Source: Scopulibacillus darangshiensis (GTDB lineage Bacteria; Bacillota; Bacilli; Bacillales; Sporolactobacillaceae). Taken from it: DNA of 64,000 nt. Both the position numbers and the translations under genes were made by a program. This document shows positions 33,990 to 43,029 of this stretch, piece by piece; within the stretch, counting starts at the first letter, position 1, and each line of letters begins with the position of its first letter. Where the stretch lies: contig NZ_SLXK01000010.1 of assembly GCF_004341035.1 (NCBI RefSeq), positions 1 through 64,000 on the forward strand, in the 5' to 3' direction. The notes beneath the pieces are model-generated. The model did not search any database, was not told the DNA's origin, and saw only the letters and a list, made by a program, of their open reading frames with translations.

Positions 33990-35525
33990 ATGTCGAAAAC
34001 CGATTCTATTCAAAACAAACCGCCATACGGCATGATTGCCATTTTATTTATTGGGGCGTTTATTGCAATATTGAATGAGACATTGCTAAATGTTGCGCTT
34101 CCTTCAATTATGAAAGAGTTTGATGTAAATGCAACGGCGGTTCAATGGCTCTCGACAGGTTATATGCTTATAAATGGAATTTTAATACCAGCAAGCGCCT
34201 TTTTCATTCAGCGCTTCACCGATAAAAAGTTATTTATTACTGCAATGGCATTGTTTACCTTAGGAACGTTCTTAGCAAGCATCGCTCCCGTGTTTGGCGT
34301 GCTGCTCGCGGCACGGATGATTCAGGCATCAGGTTCCGCCATTATGATGCCACTCTTAATGAATGTCATGCTGACCGCTTTTCCAGTAGAGAAAAGAGGG
34401 GCAGCAATGGGGACATTTGGACTTGTCATGATCACGGCGCCTGCGATTGGACCGACACTTTCTGGATGGTTAATCGAGCATTACAGCTGGAGAACGTTAT
34501 TTGATATTGTCCTGCCAATTGCGCTGCTAACCTTGGTCCTTTCTATTTTTAAGCTAAAAGATGTGACTCAACAACGTGCCATGAAGCTTGATATCATTTC
34601 ACTTATCTTATCATGTATTGGATTCGGCGGATTGCTTTATGGCTTTAGTTCCGCAGGTGATAAAGGATGGGATAGTCCATATGTATACGGTACGATAATT
34701 GTCGGGGCACTTGCGTTAATTACCTTCATACTCCGTCAGCTTCGGATGGATGATCCCATGCTTGAGTTTCGTATCTTCAGGTATCCGATGTTCGCCCTGT
34801 CTTCAGCCATTTCCATCGTTATAGCCGTCGCGATGTTTTCGGCGATGATATTGATGCCCATTTATGTGCAAACACTTCGTGGGATTTCGCCGCTTGATTC
34901 GGGCTTGCTGATGCTTCCAGGTGCTATTGTAATGGGGATTATGTCGCCAATTACGGGTAAGCTCTTTGATAAATACGGGGCTAGAACACTTGCTGTGTTT
35001 GGTTTGCTCGTTACTGTTGTGACATCGTATTACTTTAGTAAAATTAATATGGATACGACTTACTTTACTCTTGTATTATTATATACATGTCGCATGTTTG
35101 GGATGTCTATGGTGATGATGCCGGTGATGACAAATGGGTTGAATCAGCTGCCGGCAAGAGAAAACCCGCACGGAACAGCAATGAATAATACGCTTCAGCA
35201 GGTATCAGGTGCCATAGGTTCTGCTTTGTTGATCACAGTAATGAACAATCGTACTGAAGCAAAAGCAAAGGACTTAGCCGCTCATGTGATGTCAACTATG
35301 GATGCCAATACAGCACAGCCATCAGCGCAGACTGCCGCTGAAATGAAACAGCATATTATGAATCAAGCGATGCTGCATGGCATCAACTTCACTTTTTTCA
35401 TTTCAACCTTGATAGCGGCTGTCGCACTTATCCTTGCTCTCTTTATTAAAAGGGTTAAACCGCACCATGAAGAAGAAATAGTTGAAGAAGGTACAATTAG
35501 CTCTAAAGAGGGAGTTACAGGGTGA
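33990..35525 (+). CDS. DHA2-family MFS multidrug exporter (LmrB-like)
   Basis: This 511-residue protein has 14 predicted helices and DHA2 motifs: the N-terminal FIAILNETLLNVALPSIM, RMIQASGSAIMMPL in helix 4-5, and motif C GLVMITAPAIGPTLSGWL. It closely follows the B. subtilis LmrB/Mdr pattern, where the pump confers resistance to lincosamides or puromycin in exchange for protons. It is controlled very probably by the divergent TetR-type gene. The substrate range is inferred from the family only. A terminator follows at 35536. Confidence 0.9.
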   Translation: MSKTDSIQNKPPYGMIAILFIGAFIAILNETLLNVALPSIMKEFDVNATAVQWLSTGYMLINGILIPASAFFIQRFTDKKLFITAMALFTLGTFLASIAPVFGVLLAARMIQASGSAIMMPLLMNVMLTAFPVEKRGAAMGTFGLVMITAPAIGPTLSGWLIEHYSWRTLFDIVLPIALLTLVLSIFKLKDVTQQRAMKLDIISLILSCIGFGGLLYGFSSAGDKGWDSPYVYGTIIVGALALITFILRQLRMDDPMLEFRIFRYPMFALSSAISIVIAVAMFSAMILMPIYVQTLRGISPLDSGLLMLPGAIVMGIMSPITGKLFDKYGARTLAVFGLLVTVVTSYYFSKINMDTTYFTLVLLYTCRMFGMSMVMMPVMTNGLNQLPARENPHGTAMNNTLQQVSGAIGSALLITVMNNRTEAKAKDLAAHVMSTMDANTAQPSAQTAAEMKQHIMNQAMLHGINFTFFISTLIAAVALILALFIKRVKPHHEEEIVEEGTISSKEGVTG

Positions 35526-35535
35526 TTGATTGACT

Positions 35536-35564
35536 AAAGGACTTGCCATTTTGGCAAGTCCTTT
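35536..35564 (+). terminator. terminator of the MFS gene
   Basis: AAAGGACTTGCC (35536-35547) and GGCAAGTCCTTT (35553-35564) form a perfect 12-bp stem; only a short A-rich tract follows. Confidence 0.7.
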
Positions 35565-35655
35565 AAAATGGAGATTTGATTTGAACATTTCACGCCTCAT
35601 TCAAGTCCATTAATTATGGCACATTTTGAAGATGTGTTAAAAGGAGTGGACTAGC

Positions 35656-36846
35656 ATGTCACTGACCATTGCTATTTTGACCGGGCGATATGGCGACGGT
35701 CATATAAAGGCAGCTGAGGCATTGCGTGATGCTATGGTTCAGCTTAATGATCGTCAAAACATTAACACTGTTCTTTTTGATGTTACGGATCTTTTGCCGC
35801 AGTTTGCTGATAAACTTACAAAAAAACTATTTGTAAGCGGCATTAAAAGATTTCCGTCACTATATGATTATCTTTATGAGAAAACACGTGCCGAATCGAA
35901 AATCACTACAATAGCAAAGAAAAGACTTCATGGTTTAGGATTAGGTCAGCTTTACGAATGGCTGGGCGAGAAAAAACCCGACGCAATTATAAGCACTTTT
36001 CCCGTAGCTTCTGGAATGCTTTCCGAGCTTAAAGAACTTGGGCTTATTATCACACCAATATACACAGTCATTACGGATCATACGGTTCACAGCTCATGGA
36101 TTAATCCATATATTGATCATTATTTTGTTGCCTCAAAGCTGGTTAAAAGGGATATGATCAAATATGGTGTGCCGGAATCATTTATTACGGTAACTGGTAT
36201 TCCAGTCCATCCCAATTTCTCATTACCCTTTTCGAAAAGAAAGGTTAAAGGGAAACTAGGTCTTAATCCAGATCTTCCTTGTATTTTATTAGCTGGCGGC
36301 GGGTTTGGCGTTTTTAATAAAATTGAAAATCTCCTTCAGGAATTGAACGACCTTATGGTACCGTTTGAAGTTGTTGTGATATGCGGCAGGAACCAAAGAC
36401 TTCTCAAGCGGATAAAGAAAAAAGAAGTTGAATACTTGTATCCTTTAAAACTATTGGGCTTTGTTGAAAATATGCACGAATGGATGGCTGCTGCTGATCT
36501 GCTTGTCACAAAGCCCGGCGGCATAACGGTATCGGAAGCCATTGCTGCTGAAGTCCCGATGTTGATTGTGCGCGCTCTGGGAGGGCAGGAGAATGACAAT
36601 CTCCATTTTTTGCTTCAATCCGGTACAGCTTTGTATACTGAAAATCCTGGCATGTTACGAGATAAGTTAAAAAAGCTGCTAACACCTGGGAGCCTTGATG
36701 TCCTAAAACAAGCCATGATCCCGTATCAATGGCAAAAGGACTCGGCATTCTTAGTGTGCAGAAAAGTACTCGAGGAAACGTGCGCCTTAGGGAGAACCGC
36801 TAACGCTGCTGTTGGAGATATCCCGGTATTAGAGCCTGGTATATAG
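35656..36846 (+). CDS. MGDG-synthase/UgtP-like glycosyltransferase (GT28)
   Basis: This 396-residue GT-B fold enzyme belongs to the monogalactosyl/diglucosyl-diacylglycerol synthase group. Landmarks are GRYGDGHIKAAEAL at 10-23 (acceptor loop), VITDHTVHSSW (about 135-145), LAGGGFGVF at the domain boundary and KPGGITVSEAIAAEVPML (UDP-sugar site). It resembles B. subtilis YkoN/UgtP. It would transfer a hexose from a UDP-sugar to diacylglycerol or a related lipid at the inner membrane face. The ATG follows AAAGGAGTGG. The gene is monocistronic. Confidence 0.82.
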   Translation: MSLTIAILTGRYGDGHIKAAEALRDAMVQLNDRQNINTVLFDVTDLLPQFADKLTKKLFVSGIKRFPSLYDYLYEKTRAESKITTIAKKRLHGLGLGQLYEWLGEKKPDAIISTFPVASGMLSELKELGLIITPIYTVITDHTVHSSWINPYIDHYFVASKLVKRDMIKYGVPESFITVTGIPVHPNFSLPFSKRKVKGKLGLNPDLPCILLAGGGFGVFNKIENLLQELNDLMVPFEVVVICGRNQRLLKRIKKKEVEYLYPLKLLGFVENMHEWMAAADLLVTKPGGITVSEAIAAEVPMLIVRALGGQENDNLHFLLQSGTALYTENPGMLRDKLKKLLTPGSLDVLKQAMIPYQWQKDSAFLVCRKVLEETCALGRTANAAVGDIPVLEPGI

Positions 36847-36930
36847 CTGAATATATAAGGTTTAATTGCACATAAATTGTGGAAGTATTGACGTATAGAA
36901 TTACGGCACTGATTTAAGGGCCTAAACCTA

Positions 36931-37014
36931 ATATACGAGGAGAGGATGCAATGGTAAGAAGGAGAGGGATAGCCTCCTAAATAGATATGGTAATAATTTT
37001 AGGAGGCTATTTTA
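36931..37014 (+). promoter_or_regulatory. leader peptide and terminator hairpin before methyltransferase gene
   Basis: GAGGAGAGG (36937-36945) precedes an ATG at 36951 that encodes MVRRRGIAS and stops at 36978-36980. That stop lies inside the left arm of a perfect 13-bp hairpin (36969-36981 with 36998-37010) followed by TTTT. AGGAG (36960-36964) can instead pair with CTCCT in the left arm, offering an alternative fold. The layout resembles ribosome-mediated attenuators of resistance genes. The function is inferred from structure only. Confidence 0.5.
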
Positions 37015-37036
37015 ATATATAGGAGTTGTATGAACG

Positions 37037-37774
37037 ATGAAACAAAACAAATATGATAACGAGAATTTCTTTTCTTCGTATGAGCAAATGCCGCGATCAG
37101 TCAAAGGGCTTGAAGGTGCTGGAGAATGGCATGTATTGAAAGCATTAATCCCAGAGCTGCGAAATAAAAGTGTGCTTGATTTGGGGTGCGGTTTTGGTTG
37201 GCATTGCCGGTTTGCCCGCACGGAGCATGCGAGTTCTGTGGTAGGTGTCGATATATCTGAAAAAATGCTTCAAAAGGCTTGCGAAAAAACGGATGATCCC
37301 TTGATTTCGTATTTAAAAATGCCAATTGAAGACATTGATTTTTCGGACTCTCAATTTGATGTGGTTCTCAGTTCGCTCGCTTTTCATTATATAAGATCGT
37401 TTGATGCAATCTGCAAAAAAGTCTTTGATTGCCTAAAGCCAGGCGGTGCATTTGTCTTCTCGGTTGAACATCCAATCTTTACTTCACGAAACGAACAGGA
37501 TTGGTATGTCGATGATCAGGGGAGGCGCCTGCATTGGCCAGTTGACAATTATCAATTAGAAGGTTTGCGGGAAACATCATTTTTGACTGAGGACGTTGTA
37601 AAATATCATAGTACATTCGCAACGTATATAAATGACGTAATAAATGCAGGTTTTAGCATAAAGGCGGTCAGGGAGCCGATGCCTTCTGAAGATATGTTAA
37701 AAAATATCCCAGAAATGAAAGATGAAAACCGCAGGCCTATGTTTTTAATTGTCTCAGCGGAAAAGGAAAAATAA
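37037..37774 (+). CDS. class I SAM-dependent methyltransferase
   Basis: This 245-residue enzyme has motif I LDLGCGFGWH (about 46-55), VVGVDISEKML (motif II), DVVLSSLAFHYI (motif III-IV) and LKPGGAFVFSVEHP (motif V). The family methylates small molecules; no substrate pocket feature decides which. The ATG follows TAGGAGTTG. The upstream leader peptide/terminator suggests inducible expression. Two overlapping hairpin regions follow the gene. Confidence 0.88.
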   Translation: MKQNKYDNENFFSSYEQMPRSVKGLEGAGEWHVLKALIPELRNKSVLDLGCGFGWHCRFARTEHASSVVGVDISEKMLQKACEKTDDPLISYLKMPIEDIDFSDSQFDVVLSSLAFHYIRSFDAICKKVFDCLKPGGAFVFSVEHPIFTSRNEQDWYVDDQGRRLHWPVDNYQLEGLRETSFLTEDVVKYHSTFATYINDVINAGFSIKAVREPMPSEDMLKNIPEMKDENRRPMFLIVSAEKEK

Positions 37775-37787
37775 ACTATTTAAACGA

Positions 37788-37823
37788 AGCGTTCCTACAA
37801 GAGGTAGGGGCGCTTTTTTTGTT
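37788..37823 (+). terminator. Rho-independent terminator of the methyltransferase gene
   Basis: AAGCGTTCCTAC pairs with GGTAGGGGCGCTT (two G-U pairs), followed by a run of seven T. Confidence 0.85.
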
Positions 37824-37863
37824 AAATGAAAACCCTAGGCCTAGCCTAGGGTTTTCATTTAAC
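37821..37863. repeat. 43-base near-perfect palindrome
   Basis: Two 19-base arms (GTTAAATGAAAACCCTAGG and its exact complement) flank a 5-base centre. It sits directly between a terminator and another hairpin, in an intergenic region. It could be a second terminator, an extruding palindrome or a REP-type relic. Confidence 0.7.
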
Positions 37864-37871
37864 AATAATTA

Positions 37872-37902
37872 AACTCCCCTGACACTCTTTGTCAGGGGAG
37901 TT
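37872..37902. terminator. perfect 13-bp hairpin before the DinB-type gene
   Basis: AACTCCCCTGACA and TGTCAGGGGAGTT surround CTCTT. There is one T-poor tail. It lies 53 bases before the next start codon, so it could be in that gene's leader. Confidence 0.5.
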
Positions 37903-37955
37903 TGCATATAATTTAGACAACAAGTGAATACCCATCCAAAAGGAGGCTATATTTC

Positions 37956-38456
37956 ATGAATTATGCAATAGACATGTATGGATACAACGTTTGGGCGAAT
38001 AAAACGATCATTAATCGATTGAAAGAACTCCCAAATGACGTTTACCAAAAGGAAATTACAAGTGTTTTTCCTTCGGTATCAAGCGTGTTAGCACACATCT
38101 ATATTGCTGATCGTGGCTGGTTAGGTGTCCTTTCTGGCAAAGAAATGAAGGAAGCATTTGCTATGGAGGACGAGTTGAGGGAACGGACAGAAAAGATGGG
38201 CATCGAAGAAATGGAAACGATGTTTAATGATTTATCAGAGCAGTATAAAGCGTTTCTCGAACAAAATAATGACCTAGATAAAAAGACTATACTTAACAAT
38301 ACTTGGACAGGGAAACGGGAAACAAGTTTGTCTGAAATCGTCCTGCATGTCGTTAATCACGGGACCTATCATCGCGGGAATATAACAGCTATGCTGCGGC
38401 AAATGGGCCATGCCTCAGTAATGACCGATTATGGTTTGTATTGGTATTCGAAATAA
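37956..38456 (+). CDS. DinB family protein
   Basis: This 166-residue protein has typical DinB features. It starts with DMYGYNVWANKTIINRL, then has H in VLAHIYIADRGWLG, and the C-terminal HVVNHGTYHRGNITAMLRQ supplies the other two histidines of a metal triad. B. subtilis DinB is DNA-damage inducible, though no LexA box (CGAAC-N4-GTTCG) is evident upstream here. The ATG follows AAAGGAGG. The biochemical role is unresolved for the family. Confidence 0.88.
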   Translation: MNYAIDMYGYNVWANKTIINRLKELPNDVYQKEITSVFPSVSSVLAHIYIADRGWLGVLSGKEMKEAFAMEDELRERTEKMGIEEMETMFNDLSEQYKAFLEQNNDLDKKTILNNTWTGKRETSLSEIVLHVVNHGTYHRGNITAMLRQMGHASVMTDYGLYWYSK

Positions 38457-38537
38457 ATGATTGCATATTTCTGCATAGCCAATCAGATGTAGGACATGAT
38501 AATCCTTGTGTAATAATTTACAAGGGAGGGTCATGTC

Positions 38538-39092
38538 ATGCAGCTAGCTGGTCATGAGTTTCATGATTTAAGTGAATTAGTAATGAGTTGCTATAACACA
38601 GTCACTAGTATGTCAGGTTACATTAAACAAGCTCAAGATCCAGAACTAAAGCAATTGCTGGAGCAGCACTTTCCAAAACATGTTGCAGATTATAACATGA
38701 AGGTGGAATTTCTGCAGAACAGCAGCACTCCGGATATTACAAAATTCGTACCAACTGAGTTGCACCCGAAAATGAATAATTATACGATGTCACCCATGCC
38801 GCAGTTACAGCCAGTTGACATCAATTTAAACGCCGTGCAGCATAACGATCGAGAAATTGCCACTGCCTATTTACTTAACCAAAAAGGAGCAGCTATGAAT
38901 TATGCAAAATCAGTATTGGAATGTTCTAATCCTGATTTACGGACCTTTTTGGAAAATGCCTTTTTGAATAGCAGCAGGCATGCCTATGATATGTGGCAAT
39001 ACATGGTCAGTAAGGGATACTATCCATTGTCACCGGCACCCGTCACAGAGATTCAACAAACTGGCGGGATCTATCCTATAGTCAATCAATAA
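38538..39092 (+). CDS. CotF-like spore coat protein
   Basis: This 184-residue protein of the CotF family has two related four-helix halves (about 1-60 and 95-160) of ferritin-like character, joined by a proline-rich linker with MSPMPQLQP. The second half has REIATAYLLNQKGAAMNYAK, typical of coat proteins deposited during sporulation. The ATG follows GGGAGGG. Such genes are usually read by mother-cell sigma factors, but no clear sigma-K or sigma-E promoter could be assigned. It is good evidence that the host forms endospores. Confidence 0.82.
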   Translation: MQLAGHEFHDLSELVMSCYNTVTSMSGYIKQAQDPELKQLLEQHFPKHVADYNMKVEFLQNSSTPDITKFVPTELHPKMNNYTMSPMPQLQPVDINLNAVQHNDREIATAYLLNQKGAAMNYAKSVLECSNPDLRTFLENAFLNSSRHAYDMWQYMVSKGYYPLSPAPVTEIQQTGGIYPIVNQ

Positions 39093-39192
39093 TCCAAAAT
39101 ATAAAAATAAGAGAGGTATGGATCATGTTCGTACCTCTTTTGTTTTTACCGAAAAAGTCGTTGAAGAGTATGTGTTAAACGAAATTAAAAAA

Positions 39193-40313
39193 AGATTTTT
39201 CGGAATGTGTGTTCCCATTTAGGTTTTATTCTGGTATAATAAATATAGATCGTTTCACTGGTTTTATCTCCTCATAATAACTTTTTCGCATCTTAGACAT
39301 TGATTTTATAATTCCTTAAGGGATGTGTTAAAATAATGTCAAATGCCTCACCCTTTATGGTTTTCGAAGAACAAGCCCCATATTTAGATCAAGATGGACT
39401 TTGGAAAAAGATTTTAACTGAATTGTTTGAGCCGTTCATGCTGTTTTTTGCCCCTGAACTTTCTGAGAACATCGATTGGAGCAAGAGAGTTGATTCGCTT
39501 GAACAGGAGCTGCCTGGGACTTTTCCAGTGAAAAAAGGAAAGAAATATACTGATAAAATTATGAAAGTCCATTTAAAAAATGGCAGCGAACAGTGGATTT
39601 TGATTCATATTGAAGTTCAATCTTCCAAAGACAACGACTTTTCAGAACGTATGTATATGTATTTCTCACGTATTTTTAATGCCTATCACCGAAAAATCTA
39701 TGCTATTGCCGTTTTTGCCGATGATCGGAAATCCTTCAAACCAAACACTTTCACCTATAACTTCTACGGTACCCGACTAACATATACATATAATACCTAT
39801 AAATTGTTGGACCAAGACGAGAATACATTATTGCTGTCGGAAAATCCATTTTCTTTGGCTGTTTTAGCAGGGATTTATATGATCAAGGGTAAAAACAATG
39901 CCGTCCAGCGTTATCAGTTCAAACGTCGTTTGCTCCAACTCTTGCTGCAAGGTAAAGAAAATGACTATAAACGTAAAGAAATCAACGCATTATTTTATTT
40001 CATTGATTTTTTACTGGAAATTCCTTTGGAAATGACTAGTGATCTGCTACGCGATATCACACCATTAATTGATAAGGAGGCAATTCTTATGAACCAGGCT
40101 ATGAATTCTGAGCCTTCACCAACTTTAAAAGAATTTCTTGATATGAAAAGGGTAGAGTGGAAAAGAGAAGGAAATTTGGAAGGTAAGATAGAAGGGAAGA
40201 TAGAAGGGAAAAAGGAAATGGCTAGGGCGATGTTCAAAGAAGATATTCCTTTTGCCCTGATTTTGAGGATCACTGGACTTAGTAAGGAGGAGCTTGAGAA
40301 TATAGTAAAATAA
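39193..40313 (+). mobile_element. Rpn-type element (full copy)
   Basis: The nuclease gene at 39336 and its upstream leader form a unit whose leader and 3-prime coding part also occur, with the middle missing, at 20165-20357. No terminal inverted repeats or target duplications could be identified, so the exact ends are uncertain. Confidence 0.5.
39336..40313 (+). CDS. Rpn family recombination-promoting nuclease / putative transposase
   Basis: This 325-residue PD-(D/E)XK protein has a nuclease core near residues 60-95. It includes KYTDKIMKVHLKNGSEQWILIHIEVQ, where the Asp and the E-x-Q supply the metal site, and FSERMYMYFSRIFNAY follows. A lysine-rich tail contains a short EGKIEGKIEGK repeat, then a helix (ALILRITGLSKEELENI) seen at the end of many relatives. 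Rpn proteins cut DNA and raise recombination without RecA. The ATG follows AAGGGATGTG. A decayed copy is at 20.2 kb, and it ends next to an aminoglycoside-phosphotransferase relic. Confidence 0.85.
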   Translation: MSNASPFMVFEEQAPYLDQDGLWKKILTELFEPFMLFFAPELSENIDWSKRVDSLEQELPGTFPVKKGKKYTDKIMKVHLKNGSEQWILIHIEVQSSKDNDFSERMYMYFSRIFNAYHRKIYAIAVFADDRKSFKPNTFTYNFYGTRLTYTYNTYKLLDQDENTLLLSENPFSLAVLAGIYMIKGKNNAVQRYQFKRRLLQLLLQGKENDYKRKEINALFYFIDFLLEIPLEMTSDLLRDITPLIDKEAILMNQAMNSEPSPTLKEFLDMKRVEWKREGNLEGKIEGKIEGKKEMARAMFKEDIPFALILRITGLSKEELENIVK

Positions 40314-40522
40314 GAATTGTGGGGATGTGATTACAATTATTTATACAGTTATAAAAAAACATCACCCAATGCCCAAACAATACCGGCTAGACTTCGTAAT
40401 AAAAGCCCCGCGGAAAGTAACAGCAAACTAAGTTTTATTAGTATTTCAGGGATGATACTGCCTATCCTTGCCAAGCAGTTGTATTTTTGCTAACACGATG
40501 AATGCCCCGGTAAATAACGCTA

Positions 40523-40852
40523 TTGGAATTTTTGATGGAAAACGTCACCTTACCTATCCCAAATCCTATTTATAAGTCATTTGGGCAACAGGAACCTGGA
40601 AAGGTTTTTGCTGGATATAAAATGATTGAGGGATCGCCATAATGTTGTCTTCTATTGAGGGATTATCTTCGGAGCTTGCCTCTTTTCTAATTGAGCTGCA
40701 TTCAATTCCCGAAAAAGAATTAGCAGCGATATTGTTGGAAAAAGCAGATATCCATAAAGATGCTTCGAAAATGCATCAGACATCACCCGGATGATCTGGA
40801 AGGCTATCTAAATGCCTGGGAGTATTGGGAAAAGACCGTAAAAGAGTCATAA
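40523..40852 (+). pseudogene. aminoglycoside/choline phosphotransferase-like relic, frameshifted
   Basis: Frame 40523-40642 reads LEFLMENVTLPIPNPIYKSF and then GKVFAGYKMIEGSP, the N-lobe hinge of APH-type kinases. A second frame, 40651-40794, continues with GLSSELASFLIELHSIPEKE, the following helix. At least one frameshift separates them, and the catalytic C-lobe is absent. A third frame to 40852 reads DDLEGYLNAWEYWEK, which I cannot place. The interval 40314-40522 holds no gene I can support; on the minus strand it is weakly hydrophobic, perhaps a membrane-protein scrap. Confidence 0.5.
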
Positions 40853-40887
40853 AAAAGGGGGCGTATAATCCCCCTAATCTTCAGGGA

Positions 40888-41285
40888 TCAATCCCAAAAA
40901 CGTGCGACAACATAGGCATCATTACCTTTAGTCAGTGCCAGTTCAGCCTGGTGGTTGGACCCATCGACATAGTTCCCTACATAAAAAACCTTACATTCTC
41001 CTTCTGATAAGGATACTCTCCCAACAGTTTCAGGTGAATTGCCCTTACCGTCGATTTCTTTCAATGTGTAAGTAAAGGTAGCGTTACCGGAATCAGCAAT
41101 GCATACTTTAAAGTTCCCTCCGCCGGAATGTGCCACCTTGTATGTAACATACGTCATTCCGTAGTACCCTAAATCATCCCATTCGCCAGCCCCAAAAGGT
41201 TTATCAGCCTTTGCAAATGCAGTACAAGGGACTAACAACATGACAACCAATGACATTACCAGTAACTTGATTTTTTTGATAACAA
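40888..41285 (-). CDS. small secreted protein, unknown function
   Basis: Starting at TTG 41285 (minus strand, just after AAAGGAGG, although the spacer is short), the product has a lysine-containing N-terminus, a hydrophobic core and a signal-peptidase site near TAFA-KADKP. The mature part of about 105 residues is beta-rich, with GGNFKVCIADSGNATFTYTL and SEGECKVFYVGNY; its two cysteines could form a disulfide. ATG 41256 would cut the positive N-terminus from the signal peptide and is less likely. No family was recognised. Confidence 0.65.
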
Positions 41286-41369
41286 TTCCTCCTTTTGTTA
41301 TTTTTCTTATCCCGAACCCTATCTAAAATATGTAGGTGCTGTGTGTCCAATGACAATGATATAAAAATA

Positions 41370-41411
41370 AAAATCCCTTAGTAATGGAAGGCCCATTTTG
41401 TAAGGGATTTT
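41370..41411. terminator. terminator between secreted-protein and YfcC genes
   Basis: AAAATCCCTTA (41370-41380) and TAAGGGATTTT (41401-41411) are exact complements, with an inner AATGG/CCATT stem. It ends transcription of the YfcC gene on the minus strand. Confidence 0.8.
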
Positions 41412-41438
41412 GATGTCAAGATGACATTTGTTTTCTAA

Positions 41439-42857
41439 TTAATTCGGCCCCCAACCGATCCAGACGCCGATCGCGAGTGTGACACAGGAAATGACATACC
41501 AAATGATAACAAGAGGAAACATGAACTTAATCCATTTTGTCCAAGAGACACCGCCGATCGCAAGGCAGGCCATTAAGACACCGGATGTCGGTGTGACGGC
41601 GTTCATGAACCCGTCAGCCAGTTTGTATGTTTGGACGGCAACTTGTCTCGGGATGTCCATAATGTCGGCAAGCGGGGTCAGAATCGGCATGAGAACGGCG
41701 GCCATTCCGCTTCCTGATGAAACAATTAAGGCGAAAATCGAGTTGGCGAAAAACATGCCAATCGCTCCGGTCACAGATGAAAAGGGCTCCAAGGCCACAG
41801 CTAACCCGTGAACAACAGTATCTAATATTTTGCCGTTTTCCAAAATGATTACGATGGCTCGAGCGAAGCCAATCACGAGGGCTCCGTAGATAAGCTTTTG
41901 CGCGCCGCCCATGAAAACCGAAACGACTTTATTCGGAGTCATTTTTGCCAAGATACCTGTTCCAATGGCAATGAATAGGAAGAGGGCGGTCATATGGTTC
42001 AGCGACCAATCGAACTTGAAAACACCAAAAACGTAAAAGAGCACGGTTAGACCAAAAAAAGTGAGAACAATTTTATGCTGAGTGGTAAACGGCACATCTT
42101 GATCGGGGACCTCGATATCAGATTTCGCAAACCGCTCGTCCCCCATAATGCTTCTTGCAGGATCCTTTTTAACGCGCCGAATATAAAGGCAAATATAGGC
42201 GATTGTGACACCAAGAATAATGACATAAGTGATGGCTCTGAAGATCGCCCCTGAGTATAAAGGCAATTCCGCAATTTTTTGGGCGTACCCAGTTGTTGCG
42301 GGGTCGAGGAATGACGTGTTAAAACCGACGTAAGCGCCGAGTTTGATCATAGCGATACCGGCAATTGCATCGGCTTTCATCGCTTTGGCGAGAATGATGC
42401 CGATCGGAACGAAGGCGATTACGGCGTTAACGATAATACCAAGCAATCCGCCGATCGAGAACAGGACAGCAATCGCGATGATTAAGACATACTGTTTGTT
42501 CTTCGTCTTATTAATCGCTTTCATAATACCCGCGTCAACTGCTCCGGTGGATTCGACGACAGCAAAAGCTCCACCGACAATCAGCACAAGGAAAATTAGC
42601 TGAGCAGTCTCAACTAACCCGCCTTGAATCGATAAAAACAGATCCATAAAGTCAGCCGGCCGGGACGCCACAGTGTGGTAGCTGTCAGGGACAACGGTTG
42701 TCACACCGTCTTCCGTCTTGCGGTCAAACTCACCCGCCTGGAAAAGGTAAGTGGATGCCACAGCTAAGAGAAGAATGATAAATAAAATAACGTAGGCGTC
42801 AGGCATGCCAATTTTAAGCTTTTTCCTTTGGACGGGCTTTTCGGTTTCCGCTTTCAT
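41439..42857 (-). CDS. YfcC-family (DcuC superfamily) carboxylate/amino-acid carrier
   Basis: This 472-residue membrane protein has about 12-13 helices and family signatures GGAFAVVESTGAVDAGI, a GIIVNAVIAFVPIGIILAKAM segment and SSGSGMAAVLMPILTPLAD. YfcC proteins are placed with basic amino-acid antiporters and short-chain acid carriers. The ATG follows AGGAGGTTA. It is divergent from an RpiR-type regulator, which is followed by an M20 deacylase and an N-acylamino acid racemase. It probably imports an N-acylated or D-amino acid for that pathway; this is inference from context. Confidence 0.82.
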   Translation of the reverse strand: MKAETEKPVQRKKLKIGMPDAYVILFIILLLAVASTYLFQAGEFDRKTEDGVTTVVPDSYHTVASRPADFMDLFLSIQGGLVETAQLIFLVLIVGGAFAVVESTGAVDAGIMKAINKTKNKQYVLIIAIAVLFSIGGLLGIIVNAVIAFVPIGIILAKAMKADAIAGIAMIKLGAYVGFNTSFLDPATTGYAQKIAELPLYSGAIFRAITYVIILGVTIAYICLYIRRVKKDPARSIMGDERFAKSDIEVPDQDVPFTTQHKIVLTFFGLTVLFYVFGVFKFDWSLNHMTALFLFIAIGTGILAKMTPNKVVSVFMGGAQKLIYGALVIGFARAIVIILENGKILDTVVHGLAVALEPFSSVTGAIGMFFANSIFALIVSSGSGMAAVLMPILTPLADIMDIPRQVAVQTYKLADGFMNAVTPTSGVLMACLAIGGVSWTKWIKFMFPLVIIWYVISCVTLAIGVWIGWGPN

Positions 42858-43029
42858 TTTCTAACCTCCTTGTAAATTAAAGATGGATGACTACAAATTA
42901 GTACGGGTCCTTTTAAAATTATATTGCAATTACTATTGCGAAAATTCTGTACGTGCGCTAAATTATAATAAATGATTTCATTTATTTCAATACTTTTTTA
43001 AAATAAATCATTTATTAGGTGGTTTTGCA

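Noticed and set aside
39336-40313. Complete insertion sequence with terminal inverted repeats
   Set aside because: No matched ends or target duplication could be found by eye around the Rpn gene.
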